Source: Diaporthe sp. PMI_573 (Eukaryota > Ascomycota > Sordariomycetes > Diaporthales > Diaporthaceae). From it: DNA of 64,000 nt. The notes beneath the pieces were generated by a model. The model searched no databases. It saw only the letters and a list, made by a program, of their open reading frames with translations, and was not told where the DNA came from. The stretch lies in NCBI GenBank assembly GCA_021399435.1, contig JAJTUP010000080.1, positions 62,001-126,000 of the forward strand, read 5' to 3'. Position 1 is the first letter of the stretch. Every line of letters begins with the position of its first letter. The position numbers and the translations under genes are program-made. This document shows positions 33,447 through 45,559 of this stretch, piece after piece.

Positions 33447-35480
33447 AGCCCAATCAAAGAAGATCACGATGGTATTGCTTGCCAGTTCTGAAAAAGATCG
33501 CTTGTTGAGTTATGGTGAATTAAATAACTCTAATTCATCGGCAGATGTCGAGCCTGGTTTACTCGGCGAGAAAGAAAAAACTGGATAACATTGGCAGAGC
33601 TACCACAAGGCTAAGGTCCCATTCGTTGATTGCGTTTAACCTTTTTCCGGTTTCTCGATGTCCTTCTCTGCTCGTAGCGCTCTAGGCTCTGTTTGGCCTG
33701 CCAGCTTCTAAGTGTGCCGCAACATTGCTGATGTCTTATAAACTGTATAGTCCTCCAATTTGTTTACCACTTTTCGCGATATCACCAAGGCACGAGATCC
33801 ATGTTTGCCTCTTTCCACTCCCTGGTGGCCTTCAAACACTCGCGAAGCACAGCGTTGCGGCGACGGCGTGGCATGCAATTCATCAACGTATTAGAAGTGG
33901 TGAATTCCTGGCATCGTTGCCACCGACACTGTATGAGTTTCTCAACGGGCATGGCTATCCAAGCTATATATCGATGGGCCCACAAGACAAGTTGGGACCA
34001 AGATATGTCAAGAATTCATCAATCCACGCCGTCAAAAGTTTGTTTAATGGCAGCTTTAGAAAAGAGATAAATTTTCAACATGTCTTCTATACCTGTTTCA
34101 TGGTCTATGTTACAAGCCACACTTTTCCGGCCTAGACGAGTTCTGAAATCGTGCCTTCCATTTTATCCGCAGTCCAATTATAGAACGGACGTAGAAGCTC
34201 AGCGAGGGATTTCGTAAAGGCACTCATTAGATATTTCGCCAGGAATGGGTGTGAAAGTGTTGATCGAAAACGCACTTTGAAACGGGTGAGCAGAAGTTGC
34301 CAGCCAGCCAGCTTGGCACCAACGCTGGCAACCCTTTCGGCCTGACCGGGGACGACAACGAGGGCACCGAGGGCGGGGAAGGCAACAGCATCCCTGTGGC
34401 AGCCTGTCTCGCGATCTGGGACTGTGTGTGCTCGCCAGCGTCGATCCGGACCCCGAAGGCCACGCGCCGGCGCTTGCCGAGATTGATGCCCCCGGCCAAG
34501 GGCAGTCGGACAAAGTACCGCCCGCCGCCGTATTGGGGTGCCGTTTAGGAAATACTGCTTGAATTTCCGGTGCATACTCTCCGTGGAGGAGGTTGTACGT
34601 AAGCCGAAGTTGAGGATTTTGCAGGTTTGGTGCGCAGCCCATTTGCCGACGCTGGCTGGTCTTCCACCATGCTCAACGTGCGATGGTACTCGTTACCCCC
34701 ACGAGTCGAATAGACTCACATCTGCTGAAATGCCAGGCTTCGCTTGTTGAAAATGCCAACACAAAAGAGGCGTGAGAGTACCTCGCCAATCTTCCAACCG
34801 ATCAAGAATATCTTCAAAATCCCCTAGCGGGGTGTGTAGGGTCATTTGAAGTGACGAAGGTGGTGGTGCGCCTTATCAGGAATGTCACCTGCCCAATGGC
34901 CTGGCTTGAAAGGGCAGGCGGGACCACATCTGGTAAGTCCTTCCCTCCTCCCCTCCCTCACTCGCTTCCAGGATCTCCCTCAAACAATAGTTGCAGAACC
35001 TCATAAGGAAATATGATTTCTGGTTTCTATGCATACAACTACCCTCCATCAAACTGACCACACTCCAATGTTGTGCATCACGGTCGAATGGACTCATCAC
35101 TCCACAGTGTTTGGGAGGAGAGATTGCTAATATAAACACGAGCAGTATATTCACCATCACTTTGCAGTACCCATAATGGATGTGCCACCGGCGGAAGGTC
35201 CACTGGTACCTAGTGCTGGAGCTGCTCCGGAGGCTTCAGTCACACCAGCTGGCACTCAGGGTATCGCCATCACTCCGGCCGCGTCAGACCCATCAAGGCC
35301 CACCAGTGACACGGGTCTGAACGACCATTCAACCTAACCCTGTAATTTGAGCCAATCCGTCACATACTAGTACCATTTTCCCAGCAGCTAACTACTTTCG
35401 CGACGTGTTTCGAGATCCCGTGAGAGCATTCTTATGGACCCCATCACGACGATTTTAGCTCGACATAAAAAGTTCCTAGA
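33447..35480. other. Gene-poor region with unassigned frames
   Basis: Several 80-150 codon frames exist on both strands (for example 33725-34135 + and 34132-34642 -) but overlap in alternative phases, with no recognised domains or splice partners. A 53-codon Pro/Ala/Ser-rich frame starts at ATG 35176 and stops near 35337; it could be a small exon but is unsupported. Confidence 0.35.
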
Positions 35481-35489
35481 GGTGAGGCA

Positions 35490-35677
35490 ATCGTAGTGTC
35501 GAAGCGCATCGTTTCTGTGAAGCACACAATGGGCGGTAGAACAAACTCTGTCTATTGCACCTTAAACGAGTAGGTACCCAGGACATACCATAGGTAGGCC
35601 GAAATAGTTTAGCATAGTTGAGGCCCTCTAGGGTTTTCTCCCTCCGGGCGTAATAAATATCCTATCCTATCCTATCC
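35490..35677 (+). mobile_element. Probable 3' end of a Tad-type LINE
   Basis: A GC-mixed stretch ends ...CTCCGGGCGTAATAAA followed by four tandem TATCC units (35658-35677). Fungal Tad-clade non-LTR elements commonly end with a 3' UTR of this style and a short tandem repeat instead of poly-A. No ORF2 remains in front, so it would be a strongly 5'-truncated copy. The left end is approximate. Confidence 0.5.
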
Positions 35678-35929
35678 TTTGCCCCTACAGGAGCTACTAC
35701 AGCGACCCCAGAGCCGCCGGACGGAAAAGAAAATAATAATAAGCATAATAATAAGTCACACCGGCCCTATGCACCCCATTTTTTCCGTGACCCCACCCGG
35801 TTTTTGGCATCCAATAACTAGTGAAATAACAGTCAGGGCTTAGGGAAAATATGGAGAGAAGTTTATGAGAGACAGGAGGGGGAAAAGTAGATATATTGCT
35901 TGGCTGGGATAGCACTCAAATACATCTGC

Positions 35930-37787
35930 TCAAGCCACCGGTGGCGCGGTACTGGCCTTATGTGCCGGCATGATGCGTCCGCGAGTGAACTGCTTCTGAA
36001 GTGACTTAAGCTGATAAGTCCATACACCAATCAGGATGAAAGTAGCCAACCCAGAAACAAAGAACATTGACCAAGCTGTGGGATCCATCTGGATAGACTG
36101 CGACCCATCATTATGCTCTGCCATGTAAAAAAAGGACGAGCCACAAACTGTGGCGATGGTGGTTATAGGTAGGAAGATGAGCGTGATGAAAGCAATGCTT
36201 CTAAGGCTGCTGCTATCCCTCATCATGAGGCCACTGTCTTGGAGAGAAACATGACTAAAAAACTAACGTGGGATAACTCGATTAGCACAAAGTCTTTGAA
36301 TAACTTCATATAAATAACTAGAAGCTCTAATCCACTTACTAAGCTAATCATATTGCTGATACGCTTCTCAAAGGTAGTACCCCTCTCAGTGATGGACTGC
36401 ACATAGCGGAGACGATACTTCAGAGCATCACGCGTCTTTCGAGCCAGGAAGCCAGGAGTGCTTCCAATACTCGACTCATGGTGATCGATCAACCCTTCAA
36501 TAGTTGCCAGTAACCCCCTTGCTCCTTCAAGGATCAGGACCATGTGGTCAGCGAGAAGATGAAGGCCAGAAAAATTGATCTCGCTCAGGGACTTCGACGG
36601 TCTGGCTGTGAGGTATCCGAGGTTCTATTTGCGTGGCAATGAGCCCTGGTTTATGGAAGAAGAGAGAGGTCACACTTACCCGCTGTTCCGTGCTGAATAC
36701 CTGGGTTAGCGACCACATCTCCGTGTCCAATGCCATGGAAAGATGATAGAGAATTATTTCCCAAAGAATCATTGGATGATGAAGAACTTCTTTCATCTTG
36801 AGGTCTCTGACAAGGTTTGTCAGCTCATCTTGGACTTCCACCGGTGCTTCAAAGCATATCAACGTGACATTGTATCGCGGGGTCTCATCAATTGCGGGCT
36901 GACGACGAGAAGCAGGCCTTGCGGAGGTCGTCGAGGAGTTGTCGATACTTGAAGCGGATTTGATAGCCGTATGAGATGACTGAGAGGCTGGGTCGACACT
37001 GGAGGAGCTTTGACCTGCAACAAGCTCAGCACGAAGCAGAAACGCGCTCGATATGTATTGCGGGGCATCTTCTAGTTGGCGAAGAGGTATTTGAGGCCCA
37101 TCAAGATGCTTGTCGTCGTCGTTCTTCGGGGGCGCTGGACGTGACAATCCTTTCAGATGATGTAAGAATCTTCGAGTGTAGTCTAGATTATGCTTATTAT
37201 CTTCGAGTTTCTCTTCTTCATGCTCAACTTGTTTCAATACAAAGTGCAGCCAGCTACCTGGGCATGATCTCAGTTAGCGGCCAAGACCGTCCCCCTAATG
37301 GCACATCTGCACAACTCACACGCGGACGTCTTATTCTCTTCGACATAACCGAACGAGTTGAGAATACGCTGGTTTCTCTCTCCAAGGAAGCTTCCTGGAA
37401 TCTGAAACTTATTCACCAATGTTCGGAACCCCACCATACGATCCCCTTCCAATTCATCAGAGGGTGCAAATCTCCTCAGTTGTCAGTGCCAGGGCTTTCG
37501 TGGGTGCATATTCACATTCCACAGAGCTGATAGATGACTTACATCACAGTAAGCGGTGCCGGTCGGATTCTGTTAATATCGCAAGCCTTCCGAATAGTAC
37601 GGCCACTGCTGATTTGCAAGCCTGGACATGACACGACATTCGCAACTGCGATCAACAAGGTCCTAATCAAGTCACATAACTCACCATCATCCCATTGCAA
37701 GATGGTACAAACATAATTGTCCCCAGACTCCTGAATTCCACTCTCCGCTGATGCTAGGGGTGCGACCGCCCCCAAGAAGAACGACAT
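35930..37787 (-). CDS. CorA-like Mg2+ transporter family protein
   Basis: Six exons: 37787-37685, 37621-37543, 37474-37320, 37257-36680, 36624-36340, 36262-35930, giving 510 aa with all phases consistent. The N-terminal part resembles the cytosolic funnel of fungal CorA-like proteins (FQIPGSFLGERNQRIL and SWLHFVLKQ blocks). A Ser-rich linker and a helical stalk with an SLFFSHVSLQDSGLMMRDSSSLRS-type region (split here: exon 5 ends ISL, exon 6 begins FFSHV) follow. Two C-terminal membrane helices lie at about 422-440 and 463-484. The classical GMN pore motif after helix 1 is replaced by GSS (about 441-443), as in many fungal CorA-like paralogues, so magnesium transport is not assured. The start exon is the least certain. 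Confidence 0.8.
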
Positions 37788-38062
37788 GATGGGAAAGGAG
37801 GCGAGGCGTTTTGTGGGAGGGGTTGAGACCCGGCTCAGTGGTCTTGGAGAAAATATTAATTTCTAAAGTGACGCAGCCTGATTTTGTAGGGTTGTACTCC
37901 TAGAGCCTGATTCGGCGATTGCACCCTCATTGGCGCAATTGACCACCCTTGACATCCAATACATTCTCACGCTTCTATATTACCGAGCGCTAAAAGTTGG
38001 CGGCATGTAGTATGCAAGCTTCGGTTATTTATAGTGCTAAACATAGACCACATGTAGTGCAA

Positions 38063-38335
38063 GTCATCGGGATGTCTGGAGTGGCTACCGCCCTTCACAG
38101 CGAATCGACACCAAGAGTCGACAACAACGCCCAGCACTTGAGACACTTCTGCGGCGTTGGCAGGCTCTACACGGCAAGCCGGATGAACCTCGAGCTGTTT
38201 CGCACCCCAGATTGTGAAGTTGTCGGAGTTGGGATAGTGTAGCCTGGGGCTGAAAACGCTGGACAGCTGAGCGCCCTGAGAGATGTGAGTCATGTGAAAA
38301 CCTGAAGCTGAAGCGGCAATCTCAGCCTTGTACAA
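38063..38335 (-). pseudogene. FAD-linked oxidoreductase, N-terminal fragment
   Basis: About 90 residues match the start of fungal FAD-binding (PCMH/BBE-type) oxidases: a YPNSDNFTIWGAKQLEVHPAC block, then AVKGGSHS, corresponding to the FAD-contacting KGGGHS motif. The homology then stops; no downstream exons were found, and the true start codon is not evident. Such oxidases often tailor secondary metabolites. Truncated relic. Confidence 0.7.
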
Positions 38336-38799
38336 CCTTCCGAGACCGTGTCAGTTCGGCTGCCAAGAGAGTTGCTGCGCGCAAAGAGCGAACAGTACCG
38401 CACTCCACACAGATCGCAGCCCAGGGGTCAAGCGCTACCCATGACCACGCTTTGTTCCATCCAATCAGAAGTTAATTGATCACTGCTGACATCAGATCCC
38501 TAAGTTCAGAAATGAGTCCCAGCAACCAGGAGCCAGAACATGGACACTTCGGACTAAGAATAGAAATTTTAGCTTTGGGCGGCTCACGGCACATATCTTG
38601 CCCTTACAGGGTTCTACCCAATAATGCTGAGGTTGTTTCCCCCCATCCCAATACATTGCTGGGGCTAGCCGCCTAATGACAGCCAAGAGCCATCTGTCCA
38701 ATGACAACAGAGACTTCTGTCCATAGTAACCCTCGAGCTAGCAATGTGATTTGCCGACTCTGATATTATTTAGTAGCTTGTCGCAAAAGATAATTTGTT
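38336..38799. other. Gap between two enzyme relics
   Basis: No recognisable coding content; only short frames. Confidence 0.4.
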
Positions 38800-39183
38800 T
38801 TATGAAACCAGCAACACGCCTGCGTCTTCTCCAGCCTGTCGACCCACCCCCCCAAAGTCGACCAGCTCGCGGATCCTCTCCTTGCCATAGAACTCTTGGA
38901 CCGCAGCAGCCAAGTCCAGCCACTGAGACTCGTGTGGGTTCACGCCGTGGTAGTAGCCCGTGATCTCATCAGCCCTTCCAATGACCCGCGACACACCCGT
39001 CGCCTCGAGGACTAAGCTTGCGATCCGCTCCGCAGGCGTCCAGTCGACCCTGTCCATGGACCCGAGGTGCGCGGGGAGCGCGCCAAGGTACAGGCTGCTG
39101 GCGATGATGCTGGGCAGCCACTCCTGGCGGTTCCAGACGCCCGCCTCGGCCATATCAGGAATGTGTGATGCATAATGTTGCAC
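38800..39183 (-). pseudogene. Thioester-reductase domain fragment of an NRPS-like enzyme
   Basis: The minus-strand frame contains GVWNRQEWLPSIIASSLYLG, RVDWTPAERIASLVLEATG and VNPHESQWLDLAAAV followed by FYGKERIRELVDFGGW-like sequence. These are typical of the C-terminal NAD-dependent thioester-reductase domain of fungal NRPS-like / aminoadipate-reductase-type proteins. Adenylation and carrier domains are absent upstream. The frame shifts at a C run near 38846-38853, where the alternative phase restores a WVDRLEK ending. Relic. Confidence 0.72.
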
Positions 39184-39750
39184 AGAACTATAACCCCAAC
39201 CAATAACAACGTGGGCTTGAGATTACATGTGTCAGCATGCAACCCGAAGTACGAAGTTGAAGTAGAATAAAGGAGGAGGAATTCCGCCCCCACCCACGCT
39301 GGCCTGTAACTTAGCCAACAGGCGAACCAAGGATATGTTTTTTTTCAGCCGCACCCTGTAGCGGACTGAGCCTCATAGCATGGTAGACTGGTATGGGGTG
39401 TGCAATCGGGGCGCCCCCTATTTCATGGCGGCTTCCCTTCTTCCCCCGGCCTCTCCCCCCTCTCTCCCCTCCAACGATCTTATGTGGTGAATCATATTTA
39501 TCAGCTTTGCAAGGTGTTATTTCCAATGCCTAGAGGAAAACAGACACAAGTTCCTTATCCAAAGGCGCGCCAGGCTCACAACAACAAGAAACAGAAAAAA
39601 GCCCTGCCTCATGCCGATTGGATCAACGACACGCGTTCGGGTCAAGTACAGACAGAGAGAGACCCTGGCAGCAGCTCCGACTCTACATCCAGTAACTCAG
39701 GCGGCAGTACCTCGTAAACGTCCACTCCACTGGACTGCCTTCAATATACC
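39184..39750. other. Upstream region of the HET-like gene
   Basis: Contains a 64-codon basic frame (39526-39717), ATG MPRGKQTQ... to TAA. It could be a leader ORF or alternative first exon, but no splice junction to the next gene is evident. Confidence 0.4.
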
Positions 39751-42700
39751 ATGATGGCGAGACAAGCAAGAAGTGATGAAGAGGCTGTAAGACCATTTGC
39801 TTCCGTTGACCCAGTTACCGTATGTCAGCTAAGAAGTTATCTTTTACTACCAAAGAACAGCCAACGACCCCAAATCCCAGACTCTCTCAAGCCACGGTAC
39901 AAATACCAGGAATCTACCAGTGAGGTGTACACCGGAAAGGATGTCTTGGGGCGTGAGTGCACACGTCCTTACGACGACCGTCGTATCCATTCCGAAACTG
40001 GAAAATTCGTTCCTCTCGAGGTTCAGAGCACGACAGCAGTTTTAAATGGCTATGGAGGTAGTACATGGAAAAGGAGAAGGATCAAAGGTATCGGACCATG
40101 GACCCTGATTCTGGCAAATTGGCCATTCCAGAACTTTGAACAGGGTGATGACCGTCCACGAGACCGGCCTTCTTGGTTGTACCTTGATTACTTCTGGAAG
40201 AGTGTCGTTCTGCTACCTGCAATGATATTTCTGGTAGGAGCTCGCCCACACAATCGTGACTACCTTTACGGATCACTAACGGCACTTCAAAGGGAACTTT
40301 CTTTCGTTTGGCCAGTGTGGACGGAGCAAACCATGGACGATATACCCCTGTGCCTTACCGTTATTTCGGTCGAGCGAAGAAAAGTAGAAATCCGAAAGAC
40401 GACACGTTGTCAGACTACGACAACCACGACAACGACAACTCTGCTAATGCTAGGTCATTTGAAGGGCCTCGACTTACCGTCGAAGCCCTTACGAATAGAG
40501 GGTCTGAGAACACAACGGACGGTGTTACCACCAAAACATCTGGCAAGGAACGTCTTGAGAGGGTGTTACTTCCTCGAATGTTATGCTTCCTGGACCAAAC
40601 TCCAACCCAGAGTATAGATCCAGACACGGGCATATCGTACTCTGAGTATCATGCAACAAACGTGCAGCAGGTGTGTTCCTGATACCTTCTTTATCTCGTT
40701 CAAGTACGCGTGATTAACTTGTTACAGTGGATGAGGGAGAACAACCAAAGCTGTCCTGAGTATCTCTTCGTCGCCTGGATCGGTAAGCATTTTGATATGG
40801 AGAACGACCCCAGAGCTAAACAGAAACTCCACGAACTCGCCCGCCATGCTACAAAGGAGGCTGGGTTGAAGTGCTATTGGGTCAGCATGGCCTGCATCGA
40901 TGAAAGTCTGGGCGATGCAAAGAAGGCGCTAGATGTATGGTTTCTCCTGCAAATTGTTTGCTTGATAGACCATTTACTGATCGTTTTGCTGTACTAGGTT
41001 TGGAGAATGAGCGATGTTGTTCGAGGCTCTAAAGAACTAGCGGTAATGATAAGGCCACCCACCGAAGGAGAGTCGGTCGAAGATGTCCTTCGGGAATGGA
41101 CAGGGTCAATCTGGACTTTTCCTGAACTTCTCCTTAGCCCTAGGCGCTCCTTGTCGACATACTTCCATAACTCTTCGCTTCAATTACCATATGTGAGAGA
41201 GATTATACCCAAGAATCAGTTAGCGGCACGGTGTCTCTCTACCGACGAGGATCGTTATCAAGTCCGAAGGCTAGTTGACCATTACCTCGGTAACCTGAAG
41301 ATGAGCGATTTAGAGCTCATGACAGTAGCTTTGCACTGCTTCAGCTCAAGGGTCACAAGCTGGGAGTACCTGCCCGGGGATTACTCCTACGCGCTGATGG
41401 GACTTGTCGGTAGACGGCCACGTGTCTCCCCTACTGATTCTGCTTTCCTGGCCTTTGCTCGGTAAGATTTCATTCCTTATGCTATCATTTTCTTGCAATC
41501 ATCTAACTATCGACCTCACAGCTTATCTCTCGAAAACTATAATAGCAGACTTTTCGAACGGTTTCTTTGCCTGATGCCAGCGGAGCGAAACCAACCTTGG
41601 CACAAGGTCAAAGATGCCTACGGGGCTCAGCTATGGGACATCGAACCCTCTGTGCAAGTTGCCGGCATCGGCATCTACAAACCTGGACAAGATGACCCTG
41701 AAGATGACACGTTCGAGAAGGAGTATTTCTTGACATCTGCTGTTAATGAAGACGATGTTAGGAGCGTCACATCTACCGCAGTCAGTTATTCTACTGAAAT
41801 GGATAACCGGATCGATCGTCCCGGAATGGTTACCGAATTTGAACAAACCAAGGAGCAAGATGATGCTACGAGTGAAAGCATTAATGACGATAGTCTTAGT
41901 GGCGAAGCTTATGGGCGTCATAGTCACGGGGAGCTTGGTGATGATGACGTTGTCATTCTCGATGGCTGCCACGCTGCCACTGTTCACTGGGACCAATTTC
42001 GTCCTGTCTGGTATGCCAAGAGATTCTCGACTAAGCGGAAGATTCTCAAATGGATTCTCCGACTCAACTTCATCCCTTTCATCGTTGGCATTGTTCTGGC
42101 CCCCTTGGCTGATCGGACTGGCGGCTATGTCTCGTCATTCTCAGGCGGCTACCGCGCTGGTGGTAATTCCGCCATTGGAGCTTTTTTCCTCATTTACAGC
42201 CTAATTGTGTACATTGCCGCGTCATTGATCATCCACACTGTCTATGACGGCAAATTCTGGGAGACGCAGCCATACTTTTTTGGTTTTGAGGGCTACATGC
42301 CGATCGGGGATATCGAGTCCAAGATCTTCGGGATCAACAAAGGACGTTTTGCATGGAGCCACTATGCTTCATCGCCATTGAGTCACCATGTGATCAAGGA
42401 TGATCGCTGGGTGGTGCCTCAGGATCCTTTGCAGAACCCTGATACCAGACGACTCGTGGAGTCAAAAGCTGATGCCAAGCCTCCAGACAGCCGAGTAAGT
42501 TAATGGCAGGAGTGATTCTTCCCACGCAGACACTATCCTCTGACTCGCTCTAGGTATTTACTATTGTCGACACTTATTCTATGACGGCTACCCTCTTCGA
42601 AGCTAATCGACCTCCGGAAGTCCTCCTGTTTTGTGCCAGTGAAGGAGGTATGCAGCGCGCTCTGGGTTGCTCTTTCGAGTGGACCACGTCTACATTTTAT

Positions 42701-42823
42701 AAGGAGACAGTGCTTCGTATGGAAACGCGGTCGCTTGGAAGATTGGATAGGGTTAGACGAGTCCGGCTGGGGATTAAGAGGAACGAAAAGCCCGCAATCC
42801 GTATCGGTTATGCGATTGCTTGA
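39751..42823 (+). CDS. Large HET-like fungal membrane protein
   Basis: Six exons: 39751-40233, 40293-40670, 40728-40934, 40998-41461, 41522-42494, 42554-42823. Introns are 57-63 nt, several with CTAAC branch sites, giving 924 aa in consistent phase. The protein belongs to a widespread fungal family with HET-like blocks. CYWVSMACIDESLGDAKKAL followed by WRMSDVVRGSKELAVMI resembles the HET 'xxWIDxxCINQ...Rx..QVxxMxxIYxxA' block, and WTGSIWTFPELLLSPRR resembles the HET 'RaWtlQEl' block. Hydrophobic segments lie near the end of exon 1 and twice in exon 5 (IPFIVGIVLAPLA and FLIYSLIVYIAASLII), so it is probably membrane-anchored. HET-domain proteins trigger incompatibility cell death; whether this protein does is unknown. 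The start could instead be ATG 39754 or an upstream exon. Confidence 0.75.
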
Positions 42824-44946
42824 TTGCCTTTTCCCTTCTTGGTTCCTTTTTCTTATCTATTCTGTACTTTCTTTTGTTCTATTCTTTATTATGTCCTCTA
42901 ACTGCATGTAGTCCAAAACCCCAGATTCTTTCCTAAATGTTAGCAACTAATATACAGAGATGAGCGCCCTTTTAACGTTCCTAGTATAATTACTTGCAAG
43001 CTGCTGTTAGCAATAAACAACTGACCCGCAACCCTGCCTCAGGCCAAGATTAGGGATCGGAGGCTCAATTTAATTTTGGGTAGATATATGGTTACATAAC
43101 CAGTTTGGGAGTGGCCACATGTTATGGCGTACCCACACCCACTCGCCAGTTGATCCTTGACCTGGCATCAGAGTGTACATTTATACATCGCAACTAAGTT
43201 GAAAAGACATGCATCTCGCCTGCATATGCCAACCTACTTTGAAAGTTCTTCATATTCGCCCTAGCTTACGGAGTTAAGAATGAGCTCCTTACCATTAACC
43301 CGCGCCGAACTCGATGCGGAAGCTCTTGATAATTCATTCACCAACTTGTCAACAGATTAGTGGGGCCGCTGTTCATGTAGAGGTGGCAACAGCCTGAAAT
43401 AAGGGTCAATTGACCGGTAATAGGCGCCCGCAGGGTGTCGAAGACGGACTCTGCGACCTCTACGTGGTGTCGCCTGGGAACCTACTGATCTTGATTGGCA
43501 GAGCCAATGCAGAGACGTAATTGCAAGCGGGTGCAACTAGGCGTATGTGCTGCGCGCGGAGATTCAGCGATGCGAAGAGGTGGACTGGTCGGAGTGGGAA
43601 TTTTGCAATCATAGGAAAATTTTTCACCACGCGCCGCACCGAACCATATTGCTGCCAAATCGACGTGACTTCGAATCGAGACCGAACTAAATGACAATAC
43701 CTTACTTAGCAGGCTTGCCTGGCTGCTGATGGGGGAAGCTAAGACCTGCCTAAAGGCGTGAGCAGCGAGACGCGTCTTCTGCCCTCCCTAACTGGTCGAC
43801 GACGATAACGAAGGATAGCTAAAGTTTTGTCGGGCCTTATTGTGCTATAATCGGCAACTTCGAAGACTATTGACTCCTCGCGTGAGGGATGACTTGGCCT
43901 TTAGGTTCCAGGGCCTATCGCGTTGTCATTACAGAGACAGTTACATAACATTGCCACAAATACCGTCTATTCTTTCTATCTACCAGCCTCGACATGCCGA
44001 AAATCAAACCTCCGAACCTTATTGAACACCAAACATTACAGCCCCAGTGATAGGAAGGAAGTCGTGCCCCTTTTCATATACGCCCACGATAGAAAATGGA
44101 CCTGGATGCCCTATTTTTTTTGCCCGACAATACTTTGCGGTTCCCGAGATTGACGAGTATATGTCTGAGAGGCGGGAAGGAAGGGAGGATAGGGAATGAC
44201 AACAATACCACCAACAGCTTAGAACGTTCTTCGAAAACATGTTACATTCTACGAACCACACAGCTAGCCTGTACCCAAGTAGCCAATTACTTCAAGCGGC
44301 GCGTCTCTGACGTGTTGGCTTGCTGTAATGATGTCTGAAAGGCCTTAAGCGAGCACCGACCTGGAATATATTAACGAGCAAGCCACAAGCACTTTCGCTG
44401 CCACGATTACGATCACATCGGCACTCGAGCGTATTATAGATGTACAGCTATCGCACTGGGCAGGGATCGGTAGTCCGTCAATAGCAGTACAAATACTCAA
44501 GATGATCCCATGGACCGGACTCCCAGAGTAGCTCCGGGAAGCCTATCCACAGTCAAATACACATAGCGCAGACGAGTAATCACTAGTATATAGAAGCAGA
44601 GGAGGGCCAGGAAACGCCTGACAAGTACATAGACACAGAACAGCTATTAGAGCTATTAGTACAATGCTACTGCCTGGAGCAGAAGGGGAAGCAGTTCTGG
44701 CAGGAACGGCTTAGCCTGAAAACGAAGAGCGGGGGCACGTGTATTTATAGTTGCACGCTGCATAGCTGCCACAAGGGCGGCTAGAACAGCCTATGAATCA
44801 ATCGATCAATCAAGCCTATGAATTAATAAAAACAATACCAACAGATCAGAACATATTTTTGAAAACGCGTAAAATTTTGCAATCCCTACAGCTTGTTTGT
44901 GTCCCCTAAGGCAATTAATGCGTGAAAACGCGTCTAATTAGTAGTA
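42824..44946. other. Gene-poor intergenic region
   Basis: Only short overlapping frames (up to 80 codons). No RNA gene or element ends recognised. Confidence 0.45.
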
Positions 44947-45285
44947 ATGGCGCCTAAGTGGCCACGGGTAAACAATGGCCCAGAACACATCAACGAGCAC
45001 GTCACGTACCTCAGAGATGCTTGCCACCAATTGCAGGCCGTAGACAGAGGCAGGCAGATCCAATTACCCTGGAGCATAGTGCAGTTATATATCGCATCCA
45101 CCATCGAGCTCGCTAGCAAGGTGCTCCAGCAGCCTACAGTCAGAGAGATCCTCCATCACGTCAAGGACGCCGTCCAGTGCACGCAGAACATACACAGAGA
45201 TGTCTTGGTCATCAAGAACGCGGTCGGACTGAGCACCACCCCGCTAAATGCAGCCAACTTTAGCAGAGGCAGAGCGACAGCGTGA
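44947..45285 (+). pseudogene. LINE ORF1-like (gag-like) fragment
   Basis: A 112-codon frame whose central part (ILHHVKDAVQ, QNIHRDVLVIKNAVGLSTTP) resembles the helical ORF1 proteins of fungal Tad-type LINEs, where such a helical stretch precedes a Ser/Ala-rich linker. It ends abruptly at TGA with no zinc knuckles and no ORF2 downstream. From pattern recognition only. Confidence 0.45.
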
Positions 45286-45559
45286 GACGCGACTCGTGAA
45301 CAATATCAATCTGAACATCTTCTTCCCGCCAGAATACATTGTCTTGGCATGTATTTGCAGATATTGCGAAAAACAGAGGTCTTGGGCTCTTATGCTTAAC
45401 TGGAGGTAGTAGTCAAAGGGATGTCAACCCTGGAATCGCATTGCTGCAGCAAGTATATTTTGCGGTTCGGAATACGAGCTTCAGTAAGTTAGCACCGTAC
45501 AACCACCCCAGAACCAAAGGCGATACACACACCAGTTACGGCAAACCAGCCAACTCCGT
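45286..45559. other. Flank of the cysteine-rich gene
   Basis: No features seen. Confidence 0.4.
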
